Source of the DNA: CAXMRP01 sp965216515
GTDB taxonomy: Bacteria; Pseudomonadota; Alphaproteobacteria; Rhizobiales; Afifellaceae
Assembly (NCBI GenBank): GCA_965216515.1
Contig: OZ244173.1
Span: 310,001-374,000, forward strand
Reading direction: 5' to 3'
DNA length: 64,000 nt
The position numbers and the translations under genes were made by a program. The notes under the pieces were generated by a model. The model worked only from the letters and a program-made list of their open reading frames with translations. It was not told the DNA's origin and did no database searches. This document shows, in pieces, positions 18,032-25,649 of this stretch (positions within the stretch are counted from its first letter, which is position 1; the number at the start of each line of letters is the position of its first letter).

Positions 18032-18159
18032 CCAGGCAACGGCTTTACCTGTTTGATACGACGCTGAGGTGCCCGTTTGCGCGCAGCCGCGCAGCGCGCG
18101 AGCACAAACACAGCAAGGACCGCCATCCCGCGGCGACAGGCGGAGGGCATCATGTCTAG
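18028..18159 (+). CDS. Leader ORF 1 (43 codons) in the cimA repeat
   Basis: An open frame that starts at the ATG overlapping the GFA stop and reads the first 14 codons of cimA (MTRQRLYLFDTTLR). It then runs into the inserted sequence, a basic, histidine-rich tail ending GGGHHV. It stops at a TAG that lies inside the next copy's start, ATGTCTAG. It cannot encode a functional enzyme. It is either debris of a duplicated gene start or a translated leader that hands ribosomes to the next start. GGAG precedes it at about nine bases. Confidence 0.45.
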   Translation: MTRQRLYLFDTTLRCPFARSRAAREHKHSKDRHPAATGGGHHV

Positions 18160-18283
18160 GCAACGGCTTTACCTGTTTGATACGACGCTGAGGTGCCCGT
18201 TTGCGCGCAGCCGCGCAGCGCGCGAGCACAAACACAGCAAGGACCGCCATCCCGCGGCGACAGGCGGAGGGCATCATGTCTAG
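18152..18283 (+). CDS. Leader ORF 2 (43 codons) in the cimA repeat
   Basis: A second copy of the same open frame, differing from leader ORF 1 only in residue 2 (Ser for Thr). Its ribosome binding site GGAGGG is strong. Its TAG overlaps the cimA ATG at 18276 by the same ATGTCTAG arrangement, so termination here would place ribosomes on the cimA start. Translation of this ORF is an inference from the layout; nothing in the sequence proves it. Confidence 0.45.
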   Translation: MSRQRLYLFDTTLRCPFARSRAAREHKHSKDRHPAATGGGHHV

Positions 18284-19892
18284 GCAACGGCTTTACCTGT
18301 TTGATACCACTCTCAGGGATGGCCAGCAGACGCCGGGGATCGACTTTTCGCTGGAAGACAAGATCCAGATCGCGAAGATGCTCGACGAACTCGGTGTCGA
18401 CTATGTCGAGGGTGGCTATCCCGGCGCCAATCCGACCGATACGGCGCTGTTTTCAAAAAAACGAACCGCGCGGGCCCGGTTCACGGCCTTTGGCATGACC
18501 CGCCGGGCCGGCCGCTCGGTGGAAAACGATCCGGGCGTGCAGGGTTTGCTCCAGGCCGATGCGGATGCGATCTGCTACGTCGCCAAGGCGTGGGATTATC
18601 ATGTCAGGGTCGCGCTCGGGACAACCAACGCCGAAAACCTGGAGGGTATTGCCGCCTCGCTGGAGGCCGCCGCGGCTGCCGGCCGCGAACCCATGCTCGA
18701 TTGCGAGCACTTTTTCGATGGTTACAAGGCCAACCGCGACTACGCCCGCGCCTGCGCGGCAACGGCGCTGGATGCCGGCGCGCGTTGGATCGTCCTTTGC
18801 GACACCAACGGCGGCACGCTGCCCGATGAAGTCGAGGCCATCGTCGCCGATATGCTGGACATCGTTCCCGGTGACCGGCTTGGAATTCATGCCCACAATG
18901 ACACCGGTCAGGCTGTGGCCAATTCGCTCGCCGCCGTGCGCGCCGGCGTGCGCCAGATCCAGGGCACCCTCAACGGCATCGGCGAACGTTGCGGCAATGC
19001 GGATCTGGTGACGCTGATCCCGACCCTGATGCTGAAAAGCCCATACAGCGAGCGTGTTCAGACCGCTATCACCGATCAGGCGCTGGCGACGCTCACCCAT
19101 GTCTCGCGGGCGTTCGACGAGATGCTGAACCGGGCGCCGGACCGCCAGGCCCCCTATGTCGGCGCATCCGCCTTCGCCACCAAGGCCGGGATCCATGCCT
19201 CCGCCATTCTCAAGGAGCCGGAAACCTATGAGCATGTTCCGCCGGAATCCGTCGGCAACGATCGCCGTGTCATGGTTTCCGATCAGGCCGGCAAGTCGAA
19301 CCTGCTTGCCGAGCTGGCGCGCCTCGGCATCGAAGTCGACAAGGCCGACCCGCGGCTCGACGGCTTGATGGCGGAGATCAAGGAACGCGAGGCGACCGGC
19401 TATGCCTACGAGGGCGCCGACGCCTCGCTGGCGCTGCTGGTCCGCCGGCGCCTCGGCCGGGTACCGGATTTTTTCAAGGTGGAGAGTTTCTCGGTCAATG
19501 TGGAGCGCCGTTTCAATGCCCGCGGCGACTTGATCACCCAGTCGGAGGCGGTCGTCAAAGTCGATGTCGACGGACAACGCCGCATGTCGGTTGCCGAGGG
19601 CAACGGGCCTGTCAACGCCCTCGATCTGGCTTTGCGCAAGGATCTGGGAGATCTCAATGCGGCGATCGACGATCTGGAACTTGTCGACTACAAGGTTCGC
19701 ATACTCAATGGCGGAACCGAAGCAATCACCCGTGTGCTGATCGAAAGCCGCGACGGAACCGGACGGCGCTGGTTCACGGTTGGCGTCTCCTCCAACATCA
19801 TTGATGCCTCCTTCGAGGCATTGCTCGACAGCATCACTTACAAGCTGCTCGATCAAACCGGCGGCGAATCCAAGGCGCCGGCGACCGCCTGA
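18276..19892 (+). CDS. cimA: Citramalate synthase
   Basis: A 538-residue enzyme of the isopropylmalate/homocitrate synthase family. CimA condenses acetyl-CoA and pyruvate to citramalate, giving a threonine-independent route to isoleucine. The catalytic motif LFDTTLRDGQQTPG is at residues 8-21. The metal histidines are in GIHAHNDTG, followed by GTLNGIGERCGNADL. The C-terminal LeuA-like regulatory domain occupies about 400-530. The length and the long internal region suit the TIGR00977-type CimA rather than LeuA. The start at 18276 is the third ATG of a tandem repeat, with GGAGGG six bases upstream. Confidence 0.93.
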   Translation: MSRQRLYLFDTTLRDGQQTPGIDFSLEDKIQIAKMLDELGVDYVEGGYPGANPTDTALFSKKRTARARFTAFGMTRRAGRSVENDPGVQGLLQADADAICYVAKAWDYHVRVALGTTNAENLEGIAASLEAAAAAGREPMLDCEHFFDGYKANRDYARACAATALDAGARWIVLCDTNGGTLPDEVEAIVADMLDIVPGDRLGIHAHNDTGQAVANSLAAVRAGVRQIQGTLNGIGERCGNADLVTLIPTLMLKSPYSERVQTAITDQALATLTHVSRAFDEMLNRAPDRQAPYVGASAFATKAGIHASAILKEPETYEHVPPESVGNDRRVMVSDQAGKSNLLAELARLGIEVDKADPRLDGLMAEIKEREATGYAYEGADASLALLVRRRLGRVPDFFKVESFSVNVERRFNARGDLITQSEAVVKVDVDGQRRMSVAEGNGPVNALDLALRKDLGDLNAAIDDLELVDYKVRILNGGTEAITRVLIESRDGTGRRWFTVGVSSNIIDASFEALLDSITYKLLDQTGGESKAPATA

Positions 19893-19903
19893 GGAATTTC
19901 AGC

Positions 19904-20527
19904 CTAGAGCCGGCGGATGCGCGGCGAAGCGGCCGGCAGGTCGATCGCCTCCTGCGAGCGGCCCGCCACGGCCTCGATTAGGAGCGGGACAATGTCTTCG
20001 GCATGATTTGCCACAAGACCTGTGACGTCCATCGAATTGCGGATAAATCGCTCTTCGCGCATATGCTCCAGAAGGTCGATCAGCGGTTGCCAGAATCCGG
20101 CGATATTGGCCAGCAGCACCGGTTTTTCGTGCTGCCCCAGTTGTGCCCAGGTCAATTGCTCGACCAGTTCCTCCAGCGTGCCAATGCCGCCGGGCAGGGC
20201 CACAAAGGCTTCTGCGCGCTCGAACATGGCCATCTTCCGTTCGTGCATGTCGTCGGTGACGATCAATTCGGTGACATCTTCGAAAATGCGCTCCCGGTCG
20301 CGCAGGAAATCGGGGATGATACCGGTAACGTGCCCGCCCCGGTCCAGCACCGTGCGGGCCACCGTCCCCATCAGGCCGATCGACCCGCCCCCGTAAACGA
20401 GCGTGATCTCCGCCTCCGCCAGCATCCGCCCGAGGACGATCGCCGCCTCCGTATAGGCGGGATCTTCACCCGATCCGGAGCCGCAATACACGCAAACTTG
20501 TGATAGTTTTGCCATAGCGCGAGCCAT
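19904..20527 (-). CDS. LOG family nucleoside 5'-monophosphate phosphoribohydrolase
   Basis: A 207-residue protein of the LOG family. Members cleave the base from nucleoside 5'-monophosphates; plant members activate cytokinins, and bacterial ones act on AMP and similar nucleotides. The family motif PGGIGTLEE is at residues 112-120, with the paired basic residues R97 and K98 in MHERKMAMFERA and the glycine-rich GGGSIGLMG at 46-54. Either ATG 20527 or ATG 20515 could be the start; only the first has a TAGG-like ribosome binding site. It is convergent with cimA, 11 bp away. Confidence 0.9.
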   Translation of the reverse strand: MARAMAKLSQVCVYCGSGSGEDPAYTEAAIVLGRMLAEAEITLVYGGGSIGLMGTVARTVLDRGGHVTGIIPDFLRDRERIFEDVTELIVTDDMHERKMAMFERAEAFVALPGGIGTLEELVEQLTWAQLGQHEKPVLLANIAGFWQPLIDLLEHMREERFIRNSMDVTGLVANHAEDIVPLLIEAVAGRSQEAIDLPAASPRIRRL

Positions 20528-20767
20528 GGCATTAGCCTAGATTCCCGTCAAGATGGCGCGGTCGACCGGCGACCGGATTGAGCAATTCGCTCCCGGCGAT
20601 GCTTCGTTTCCGTTACAGCGTGTCGCATCGCCGCGAATAGTGTTGGAATTGCGGTTCCGCCGGAATAGATTCAACTGTGCACCCGGGGACGAATCCGGGT
20701 CGCGGGCGTCTGGAACATCGCAAATCCGAGACGTGGGAAACCAAGCGAGATCAACCTGGGCGATGAC

Positions 20768-23002
20768 ATGCCACTGCCGCTGCGATTTCTGATAGCCATC
20801 TTCTTGATCCTGGTTGCCGCCGGAGCGCTGGTTCTGGTCAAGAACGCAATTGAAGAACGGCGCGGTGAGACGGAGATCGCCGGCCTTGCGCCGGACGGCG
20901 AGCGTGAGGCGACAGAGGCTGCGGACACAGCGTCAGAAGGCACGGTGTCCGAAGACGCTTCCGAAGGCGCCGGCTCAGAAGGCGCGGCGGCCGAAGACTC
21001 AACCAGTGAAGACACTTCGGGCAAAGACGCCGGGAGCAAAGACGCCGGGAGCGAAGACGCCGGGGCCGATATGCCGGCGGCCAGTACGGACGGAACTTCG
21101 ACAGAAGACGGAACCTCGACCGAACAGGATTCCGCGGACGCGCAATCGGTGCCGGGCGCCGGTGAGGCGGAATCGGCGCGCACGGAAACCGGCACCATGC
21201 CCGCCGATGAAACTGAACCAAAAGGACAGGCCGACTCATCTTCGACGACCGACGAAGGCGCCGACGCGCCGGCCGAGCCGGTTGAGGCCGGCGATGCCAC
21301 CGGCCAATCGGCCACCGCGATGTCCGGCGAGGCGGCGTCCGGCACCGGCGCCGGCCAGCAAACCGCGCCCGCCAAGGATGCGCCTTCCGGCAATGCGGAA
21401 GTCGGCGAATCTGCACAGGCGGCAGCGACGGATTCACCGGATACCGCGACAGACGCCGCTGGCGAACCGCCGGCGGAAGCCGGCGATACGACGGGTGGCG
21501 AAGGTGCCGATACTGCAACCGCTGGTGCGCCGGCCGATGAAGCCGACAAAATGACCGCCGACACCGCCATGGCGGCGAAAGACGCGCCGGACGCCGGGGC
21601 GGCATCGGGCGGGACCGGTCCGGCGGGCGGAGCTGAAACGGAAGATGGCGATGGCGCCGAGCCGCCCGCGACGGCCGAAATGAAACCGGCCGGTGATACA
21701 GCAGCCGAACGCAGCGGCGATGCAATGTCGCAGAGTGGCCAGACAGCGGCCGCCGACAAGTCCGAAACCCCGATCGCCGAGGGTGCCGATTCCGCCAAAT
21801 CCCAGCACCAGATGCAGATGGAGACGGACAAGGAAACAGACGTGGCGATGGCCGCGTCGCGGGAAGGCGAGGGAACATCGAGTGCCGGCCGCAATGTCAC
21901 CGAGGTTGCCAAGACCGCGCCGGAGGCGTCCAATCTGGGCGCGCTCGACACGACGCCCAAATCGGTTGCCGAACCCGCTGACAATGTGTCCGCCGATCAG
22001 CCAGGTGAAGCCGGTGAAGCGCCGGCTCAGGTCGCCGCGGTGCCAAGGTTCGACGTGGTTCGCGTCGAGCCGACCGGCGAGGCGGTGCTCGCCGGCCGCA
22101 GCAGCCCGGGCGCGTCCGTGGAAATCCTCGCCAATGGCGTGGTCATTGCCGAGGCGAAGGCCGGGACCACCGGTGAATGGGTTGTGGTGCCCGACCGGCC
22201 GCTGCCGGCGGGTGCCAACGACATCACGGCCCGTGCCCGGTTGTCCGATGGTCCCCCTGTCGCCTCCGAGGAGCAGGTCGCGATTGCCGTGCCGGAGCGG
22301 CCGGACGGCGGCATGCTGATTATCCGGAATCGCCCCAATGCGCCTTCGGAGGTCATCGTCGACACCACCCGGCCCCCGGCATCCGATGCCGCCGCTGCGA
22401 CTGCGGCCGGCGATGCGAAAGGCGAAGACGGCACGCCCGCAATACCGTTCGCCATAGAGGCCGTCGAGGCGGAAGAGGGGGCGGTTTTCGTCGCCGGCGC
22501 CGGGACGAGTGGCACGACTGTCCGCGTTTATGCCGACAATTCCCATCTCGGTGATGCAGTCGTCGGTGAGGGTGGGCGCTGGCTGCTGCAGGAGGACAAG
22601 GCCCTGCCGTTTGGCAACATGACCATTCGCGCGGATATGACAGCCGCCGACGGCACGGTGGTGTCACGGGCCGAGGTGCCCTTTACCCGGCCCCGCGAAA
22701 TGGTGGCCGCGGCGCCGCGGGACATTGCGTCAGCCTCCGATCAGGCGGCCGGCGAGGCGGCGCCGGACGAAACGGATATGGCGGCTGCGGATCCCGCCGC
22801 GGGCGCGACGGTCAACGACCAGGCGACCGTGATCATACGCCGAGGCGACAATCTGTGGACGATTGCCCGGCGCACCTATGGTCGCGGTATCCGGTACACC
22901 ACGATCTTTGAGGCAAATACCGACCAGATCCGCAACCCGCACCTGATCTTTCCCGGCCAGGTCTTCAAATTGCCCAGAGACTCAGACGATTCAGGCAATT
23001 AG
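20768..23002 (+). CDS. Membrane-anchored acidic repeat protein with C-terminal LysM domain
   Basis: A 744-residue protein. Residues 5-25 are an uncleaved-looking N-terminal membrane anchor. About 35-425 is a low-complexity, strongly acidic region rich in Ala, Glu, Asp, Thr and Gly, probably disordered. Residues 428-520 and about 575-640 look like two Ig-like domains. The C-terminal LysM domain begins near residue 685 (VIIRRGDNLWTIARRTYG) and binds peptidoglycan. I infer a protein tethered to the inner membrane that spans the periplasm to the wall. LysM proteins with Ig-like repeats and an acidic spacer are common in Hyphomicrobiales; their role is not established. An internal 15-bp tandem triplication lies at 21023-21067. 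Confidence 0.85.
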   Translation: MPLPLRFLIAIFLILVAAGALVLVKNAIEERRGETEIAGLAPDGEREATEAADTASEGTVSEDASEGAGSEGAAAEDSTSEDTSGKDAGSKDAGSEDAGADMPAASTDGTSTEDGTSTEQDSADAQSVPGAGEAESARTETGTMPADETEPKGQADSSSTTDEGADAPAEPVEAGDATGQSATAMSGEAASGTGAGQQTAPAKDAPSGNAEVGESAQAAATDSPDTATDAAGEPPAEAGDTTGGEGADTATAGAPADEADKMTADTAMAAKDAPDAGAASGGTGPAGGAETEDGDGAEPPATAEMKPAGDTAAERSGDAMSQSGQTAAADKSETPIAEGADSAKSQHQMQMETDKETDVAMAASREGEGTSSAGRNVTEVAKTAPEASNLGALDTTPKSVAEPADNVSADQPGEAGEAPAQVAAVPRFDVVRVEPTGEAVLAGRSSPGASVEILANGVVIAEAKAGTTGEWVVVPDRPLPAGANDITARARLSDGPPVASEEQVAIAVPERPDGGMLIIRNRPNAPSEVIVDTTRPPASDAAAATAAGDAKGEDGTPAIPFAIEAVEAEEGAVFVAGAGTSGTTVRVYADNSHLGDAVVGEGGRWLLQEDKALPFGNMTIRADMTAADGTVVSRAEVPFTRPREMVAAAPRDIASASDQAAGEAAPDETDMAAADPAAGATVNDQATVIIRRGDNLWTIARRTYGRGIRYTTIFEANTDQIRNPHLIFPGQVFKLPRDSDDSGN
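21023..21067 (+). repeat. 15-bp tandem triplication inside the LysM gene
   Basis: Three consecutive 15-base units (21023-21037, 21038-21052, 21053-21067), the first two identical (AAAGACGCCGGGAGC) and the third with two changes. It encodes the pentapeptide KDAGS twice and then EDAGA. It is in frame, so copy-number change would alter spacer length without breaking the gene. Confidence 0.9.
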
Positions 23003-23113
23003 CCGCCGGCCGCGACCGGGCGGCGGATTTCGACCGCCCGACAAGCGGGATCGTGTTTGAACGCGCCGGACAGGGCCGCACCGCCGGTTTGGGCGATTAC
23101 GCCATATTCGCGG

Positions 23114-23166
23114 TTGCGGTTCCGGAATTTATATCGTATATCGTATATCGTCGATTAACGATTAAT
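23114..23166 (+). promoter_or_regulatory. AT-rich promoter/operator of the arsR-ABC operon
   Basis: A strongly AT-rich island in GC-rich DNA. It has three head-to-tail copies of ATATCGT (23131-23151) followed directly by two of CGATTAA (23152-23165). A promoter-like TTGCGG (23114-23119) and TATATC (23137-23142), 17 bases apart, overlaps the repeats. ArsR-family repressors usually bind AT-rich repeats overlapping their own promoter, so autoregulation is likely. The exact operator is inferred. Confidence 0.6.
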
Positions 23167-23242
23167 AGGCCCGCTGGAGATGACTGGCCAGGGGCGCCGG
23201 ACATGCCGCCGCTGATGGCTGCAACGACGAAGGAGAGGGCGG

Positions 23243-23665
23243 ATGGAAAGCCGGACGGGAAATACGCCATTGCCGAATCCCTGCCCGGACGGAGGCGATG
23301 ACGGGATCGCCGACATGGCCAAGGCCCTTGCACATCCGGCCCGCTTGGCGATCCTGCGGACGATCGCCAAGCAGAGCCGGTGCAACTGCGCCCGGATTTG
23401 CGGCGATCTGCCGCTGGCCCAGTCCACGGTGTCCCAGCACCTCAAGGTGTTGAAGACAGCGGGCCTGATCCAGGTTGAGGCCGACGGCCCCAACTCCCGC
23501 TACACAATCGCCACACCGGCGATGACCGCCCTTGTTGATTCTCTTTCGGATCTGGCGCGCGGCCTGTGTGCCGACGACGGATCCTGCTGCGATGACATCG
23601 CGCCCGGGCAGCCTGTCAACAATGCCGGCCTTGACCGGGCGCCTTCCGGAAAAGCCAGCACATGA
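23243..23665 (+). CDS. ArsR/SmtB-family transcriptional regulator
   Basis: A 140-residue winged-helix repressor. The helix-turn-helix is at about residues 53-78 (LPLAQSTVSQHLKVLKTAGLI). The segment before it contains C47, C49 and C53 (CNCARIC), where many ArsR proteins hold their metal or metalloid thiols. A second cysteine group is C109, C115 and C116. GGAGAGGG precedes the ATG. It overlaps the following exporter gene by four bases (ATGA), so it probably controls export of a thiol-reactive metal or a related stress compound. Which inducer it senses cannot be read directly. Confidence 0.9.
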   Translation: MESRTGNTPLPNPCPDGGDDGIADMAKALAHPARLAILRTIAKQSRCNCARICGDLPLAQSTVSQHLKVLKTAGLIQVEADGPNSRYTIATPAMTALVDSLSDLARGLCADDGSCCDDIAPGQPVNNAGLDRAPSGKAST

Positions 23666-25605
23666 ACAACCCGCCCAACGGCAAGCCGGCCATAACCGCT
23701 GATCGCGGCTCGACCTTCACCACCATCCGCAATCTTTGGCCCTATATGTGGCCGTCGGACCGACCCGACCTGAAACAACGGGTGCTGATCGCCTTCCTGG
23801 CCCTGATCGCGGCGAAGATTGTCACGGTGCTGGTTCCCTATTTCTTCAAATGGGCAACCGATCTTCTGGCCGGCGAGGGCGCCGGCCCGACGGTTCTCCC
23901 GGCGTTTTTCGCCGTGCCGTTGATGCTGGTCATCGCATACGGGGTCGGGCGCGTGCTCATGGTCGCGTTCAACCAATTGCGCGATGCGCTGTTTGCGCGC
24001 GTCGGCCAGCATGCCGTGCGGCAGCTGGCCTATCGCACGTTCGTGCACATCCACTCATTGTCGCTGCGCTTTCATCTGGCGCGGCGCACCGGCGGTCTTT
24101 CGCGGATCATCGAGCGCGGCGTCAAGGGCATCGAGACGATTGTCCGTTTCACCATCCTCAATACCGCGCCCACGGCGGTGGAATTCGCGCTGACGGCCGG
24201 CATCATCTGGTACCAGTTCGACTATCGCTACGTCATTGTTATCGCGATCACGATCTGGATCTATGTGTGGTTCACGGTTCGGGCCAGCGACTGGCGTATC
24301 ACCATCCGGCGGGAAATGAACGAAAGCGACACCGACGCCAATTCCAAGGCGGTGGATTCGCTTCTGAACTTTGAAACGGTGAAATATTTCGGCAACGAAC
24401 AGATGGAGGCGGAGCGGTTCGACAGGTCCATGGCGCGTTATGAAAGCGCCGCGACCCGGACCTGGACATCGCTGGCCTGGCTCAATCTGGGCCAGACGGT
24501 CATCTTCATCATCGGCATGGCGATCTGCATGATCTTCTCCGCCCGCGCGGTGGTTGCCGGCGAACAGACCGTGGGCGATTTTGTCCTCATCAACGCATTG
24601 CTCATGCAGCTCGCCATCCCGCTCAATTTCATCGGGTTCGTATACCGGGAGATCAAGCAGGGGCTTGCCGACATCGAGACCATGTTCGGCTTGCTGGCCG
24701 AGAAACCGGAGGTGGTCGACAAGACCGACGCCGGGCCTTTGCGGACCGGGGAGGGTGCGATCCGGTTCCAGGATGTTTCATTCGACTATGAATCGGACAG
24801 GTCGATCCTGAAGAACCTGTCTTTCGAAGTGCCGGCAGGCGCCACAGTCGCCATAGTCGGTCCCTCCGGCGCCGGCAAGTCGACCATTTCCCGCCTGCTT
24901 TTCCGTTTTTATGACGTGACCGGCGGCTCCATCACCATCGACGGGCAGGACATTCGCGACGTCACCCAGGAAAGCCTGCGCGCCGCGATCGGCATCGTTC
25001 CCCAGGATACCGTGCTCTTCAATGACACCATCGGCTACAATATCCGCTATGGCCATTGGCAAGCCGACGAGGCGGCGATCCGGGAGGCCGCCGGCATGGC
25101 CCAGATTGCCGACTTGATCGAAAATCTGCCCGCCGGCTACGAAACCCCGGTCGGCGAACGCGGCCTGAAACTGTCCGGCGGCGAAAAGCAGCGGGTCGCC
25201 ATAGCCCGCACGATCCTGAAAAGCCCGCCAATCCTCATTCTCGACGAGGCAACATCCGCCCTCGACACGGCAACCGAGCAGGAAATCCAGTCCGCACTTG
25301 ACCGCGTTGCGCAAAACCGCACGACGCTGATGATCGCCCACCGCCTGTCGACGGTGATCAACGCCGATCAGATCATCGTTCTCAAGGATGGCGAGATTGC
25401 CGAACGTGGCAGCCATGGCGACCTGTTGCAGGCCGATGGCCTCTATGCCGCGATGTGGGCGCGTCAGCGCGAAGCCGATGAGGCCGCCGAGCGTCTTCGT
25501 CGCACTCGCGAGCGCGACGCGGCATTCTTTCCCGAAGAAAGCCCCGGTGACACAGCCGGGCCGCTGCCGCCAATCGCCCGCCGCGGCTTTTCCGGGGTTT
25601 CCTGA
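23662..25605 (+). CDS. Atm1-type ABC exporter (fused permease and ATPase)
   Basis: A 647-residue half-transporter with six membrane helices (about residues 40-345) and a C-terminal ATPase domain. The Walker A motif GPSGAGKST is near residue 400, the signature LSGGEKQRVAIAR near 503, and Walker B ILILDEATSALD near 525. The sequence resembles the Atm1/HMT1 group, exporters of glutathione conjugates, glutathione persulfides or heavy-metal complexes in the inner membrane. The upstream, overlapping ArsR-type sensor supports a metal or thiol-stress role. Homology to mitochondrial Atm1 also leaves Fe-S-related export possible. Confidence 0.9.
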   Translation: MNNPPNGKPAITADRGSTFTTIRNLWPYMWPSDRPDLKQRVLIAFLALIAAKIVTVLVPYFFKWATDLLAGEGAGPTVLPAFFAVPLMLVIAYGVGRVLMVAFNQLRDALFARVGQHAVRQLAYRTFVHIHSLSLRFHLARRTGGLSRIIERGVKGIETIVRFTILNTAPTAVEFALTAGIIWYQFDYRYVIVIAITIWIYVWFTVRASDWRITIRREMNESDTDANSKAVDSLLNFETVKYFGNEQMEAERFDRSMARYESAATRTWTSLAWLNLGQTVIFIIGMAICMIFSARAVVAGEQTVGDFVLINALLMQLAIPLNFIGFVYREIKQGLADIETMFGLLAEKPEVVDKTDAGPLRTGEGAIRFQDVSFDYESDRSILKNLSFEVPAGATVAIVGPSGAGKSTISRLLFRFYDVTGGSITIDGQDIRDVTQESLRAAIGIVPQDTVLFNDTIGYNIRYGHWQADEAAIREAAGMAQIADLIENLPAGYETPVGERGLKLSGGEKQRVAIARTILKSPPILILDEATSALDTATEQEIQSALDRVAQNRTTLMIAHRLSTVINADQIIVLKDGEIAERGSHGDLLQADGLYAAMWARQREADEAAERLRRTRERDAAFFPEESPGDTAGPLPPIARRGFSGVS

Positions 25606-25627
25606 CCGCCGGGGAAATTACCGGCGG
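25606..25627. terminator. Stem-loop between convergent exporter and RND genes
   Basis: A perfect 7-bp stem, CCGCCGG (25606-25612) with CCGGCGG (25621-25627), around an 8-base loop, starting right after the exporter stop codon. No T-tract follows on either strand, so it is only terminator-like. It may slow or define the 3' ends of both convergent transcripts. Confidence 0.35.
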
Positions 25628-25649
25628 CCGGGTGTGGTTGATCAGCCGG

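Larger units (their letters stand above)
18028..18317 (+). repeat. 124-bp tandem repeat of the cimA 5' end
   Basis: Two full units (18028-18151 and 18152-18275) and the first 42 bases of a third (18276-18317, the true cimA start). Each full unit has 42 bases of cimA's first 14 codons plus 82 bases of unrelated GC-rich sequence. That added part ends in GGCGGAGGGCATC, which carries a strong ribosome binding site for the next ATG. Units 1 and 2 are identical except at codon 2 (ACC versus TCT). The third copy shares TCT but differs at codons 11-13 (ACC ACT CTC instead of ACG ACG CTG), all synonymous. The period is not a multiple of three. Confidence 0.95.

Noticed and set aside
18028..18317. CRISPR-like array
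   Set aside because: The repeat units are identical and contain no variable spacers or cas genes, and they include a real gene start. It is a tandem duplication.
20838..21878. An arginine- and proline-rich minus-strand frame
   Set aside because: It is an antisense shadow of the low-complexity acidic part of the LysM gene.
23053..23301. An 82-codon plus-strand frame before arsR
   Set aside because: It runs through the AT-rich promoter and overlaps the arsR start; no ribosome binding site or plausible protein character.
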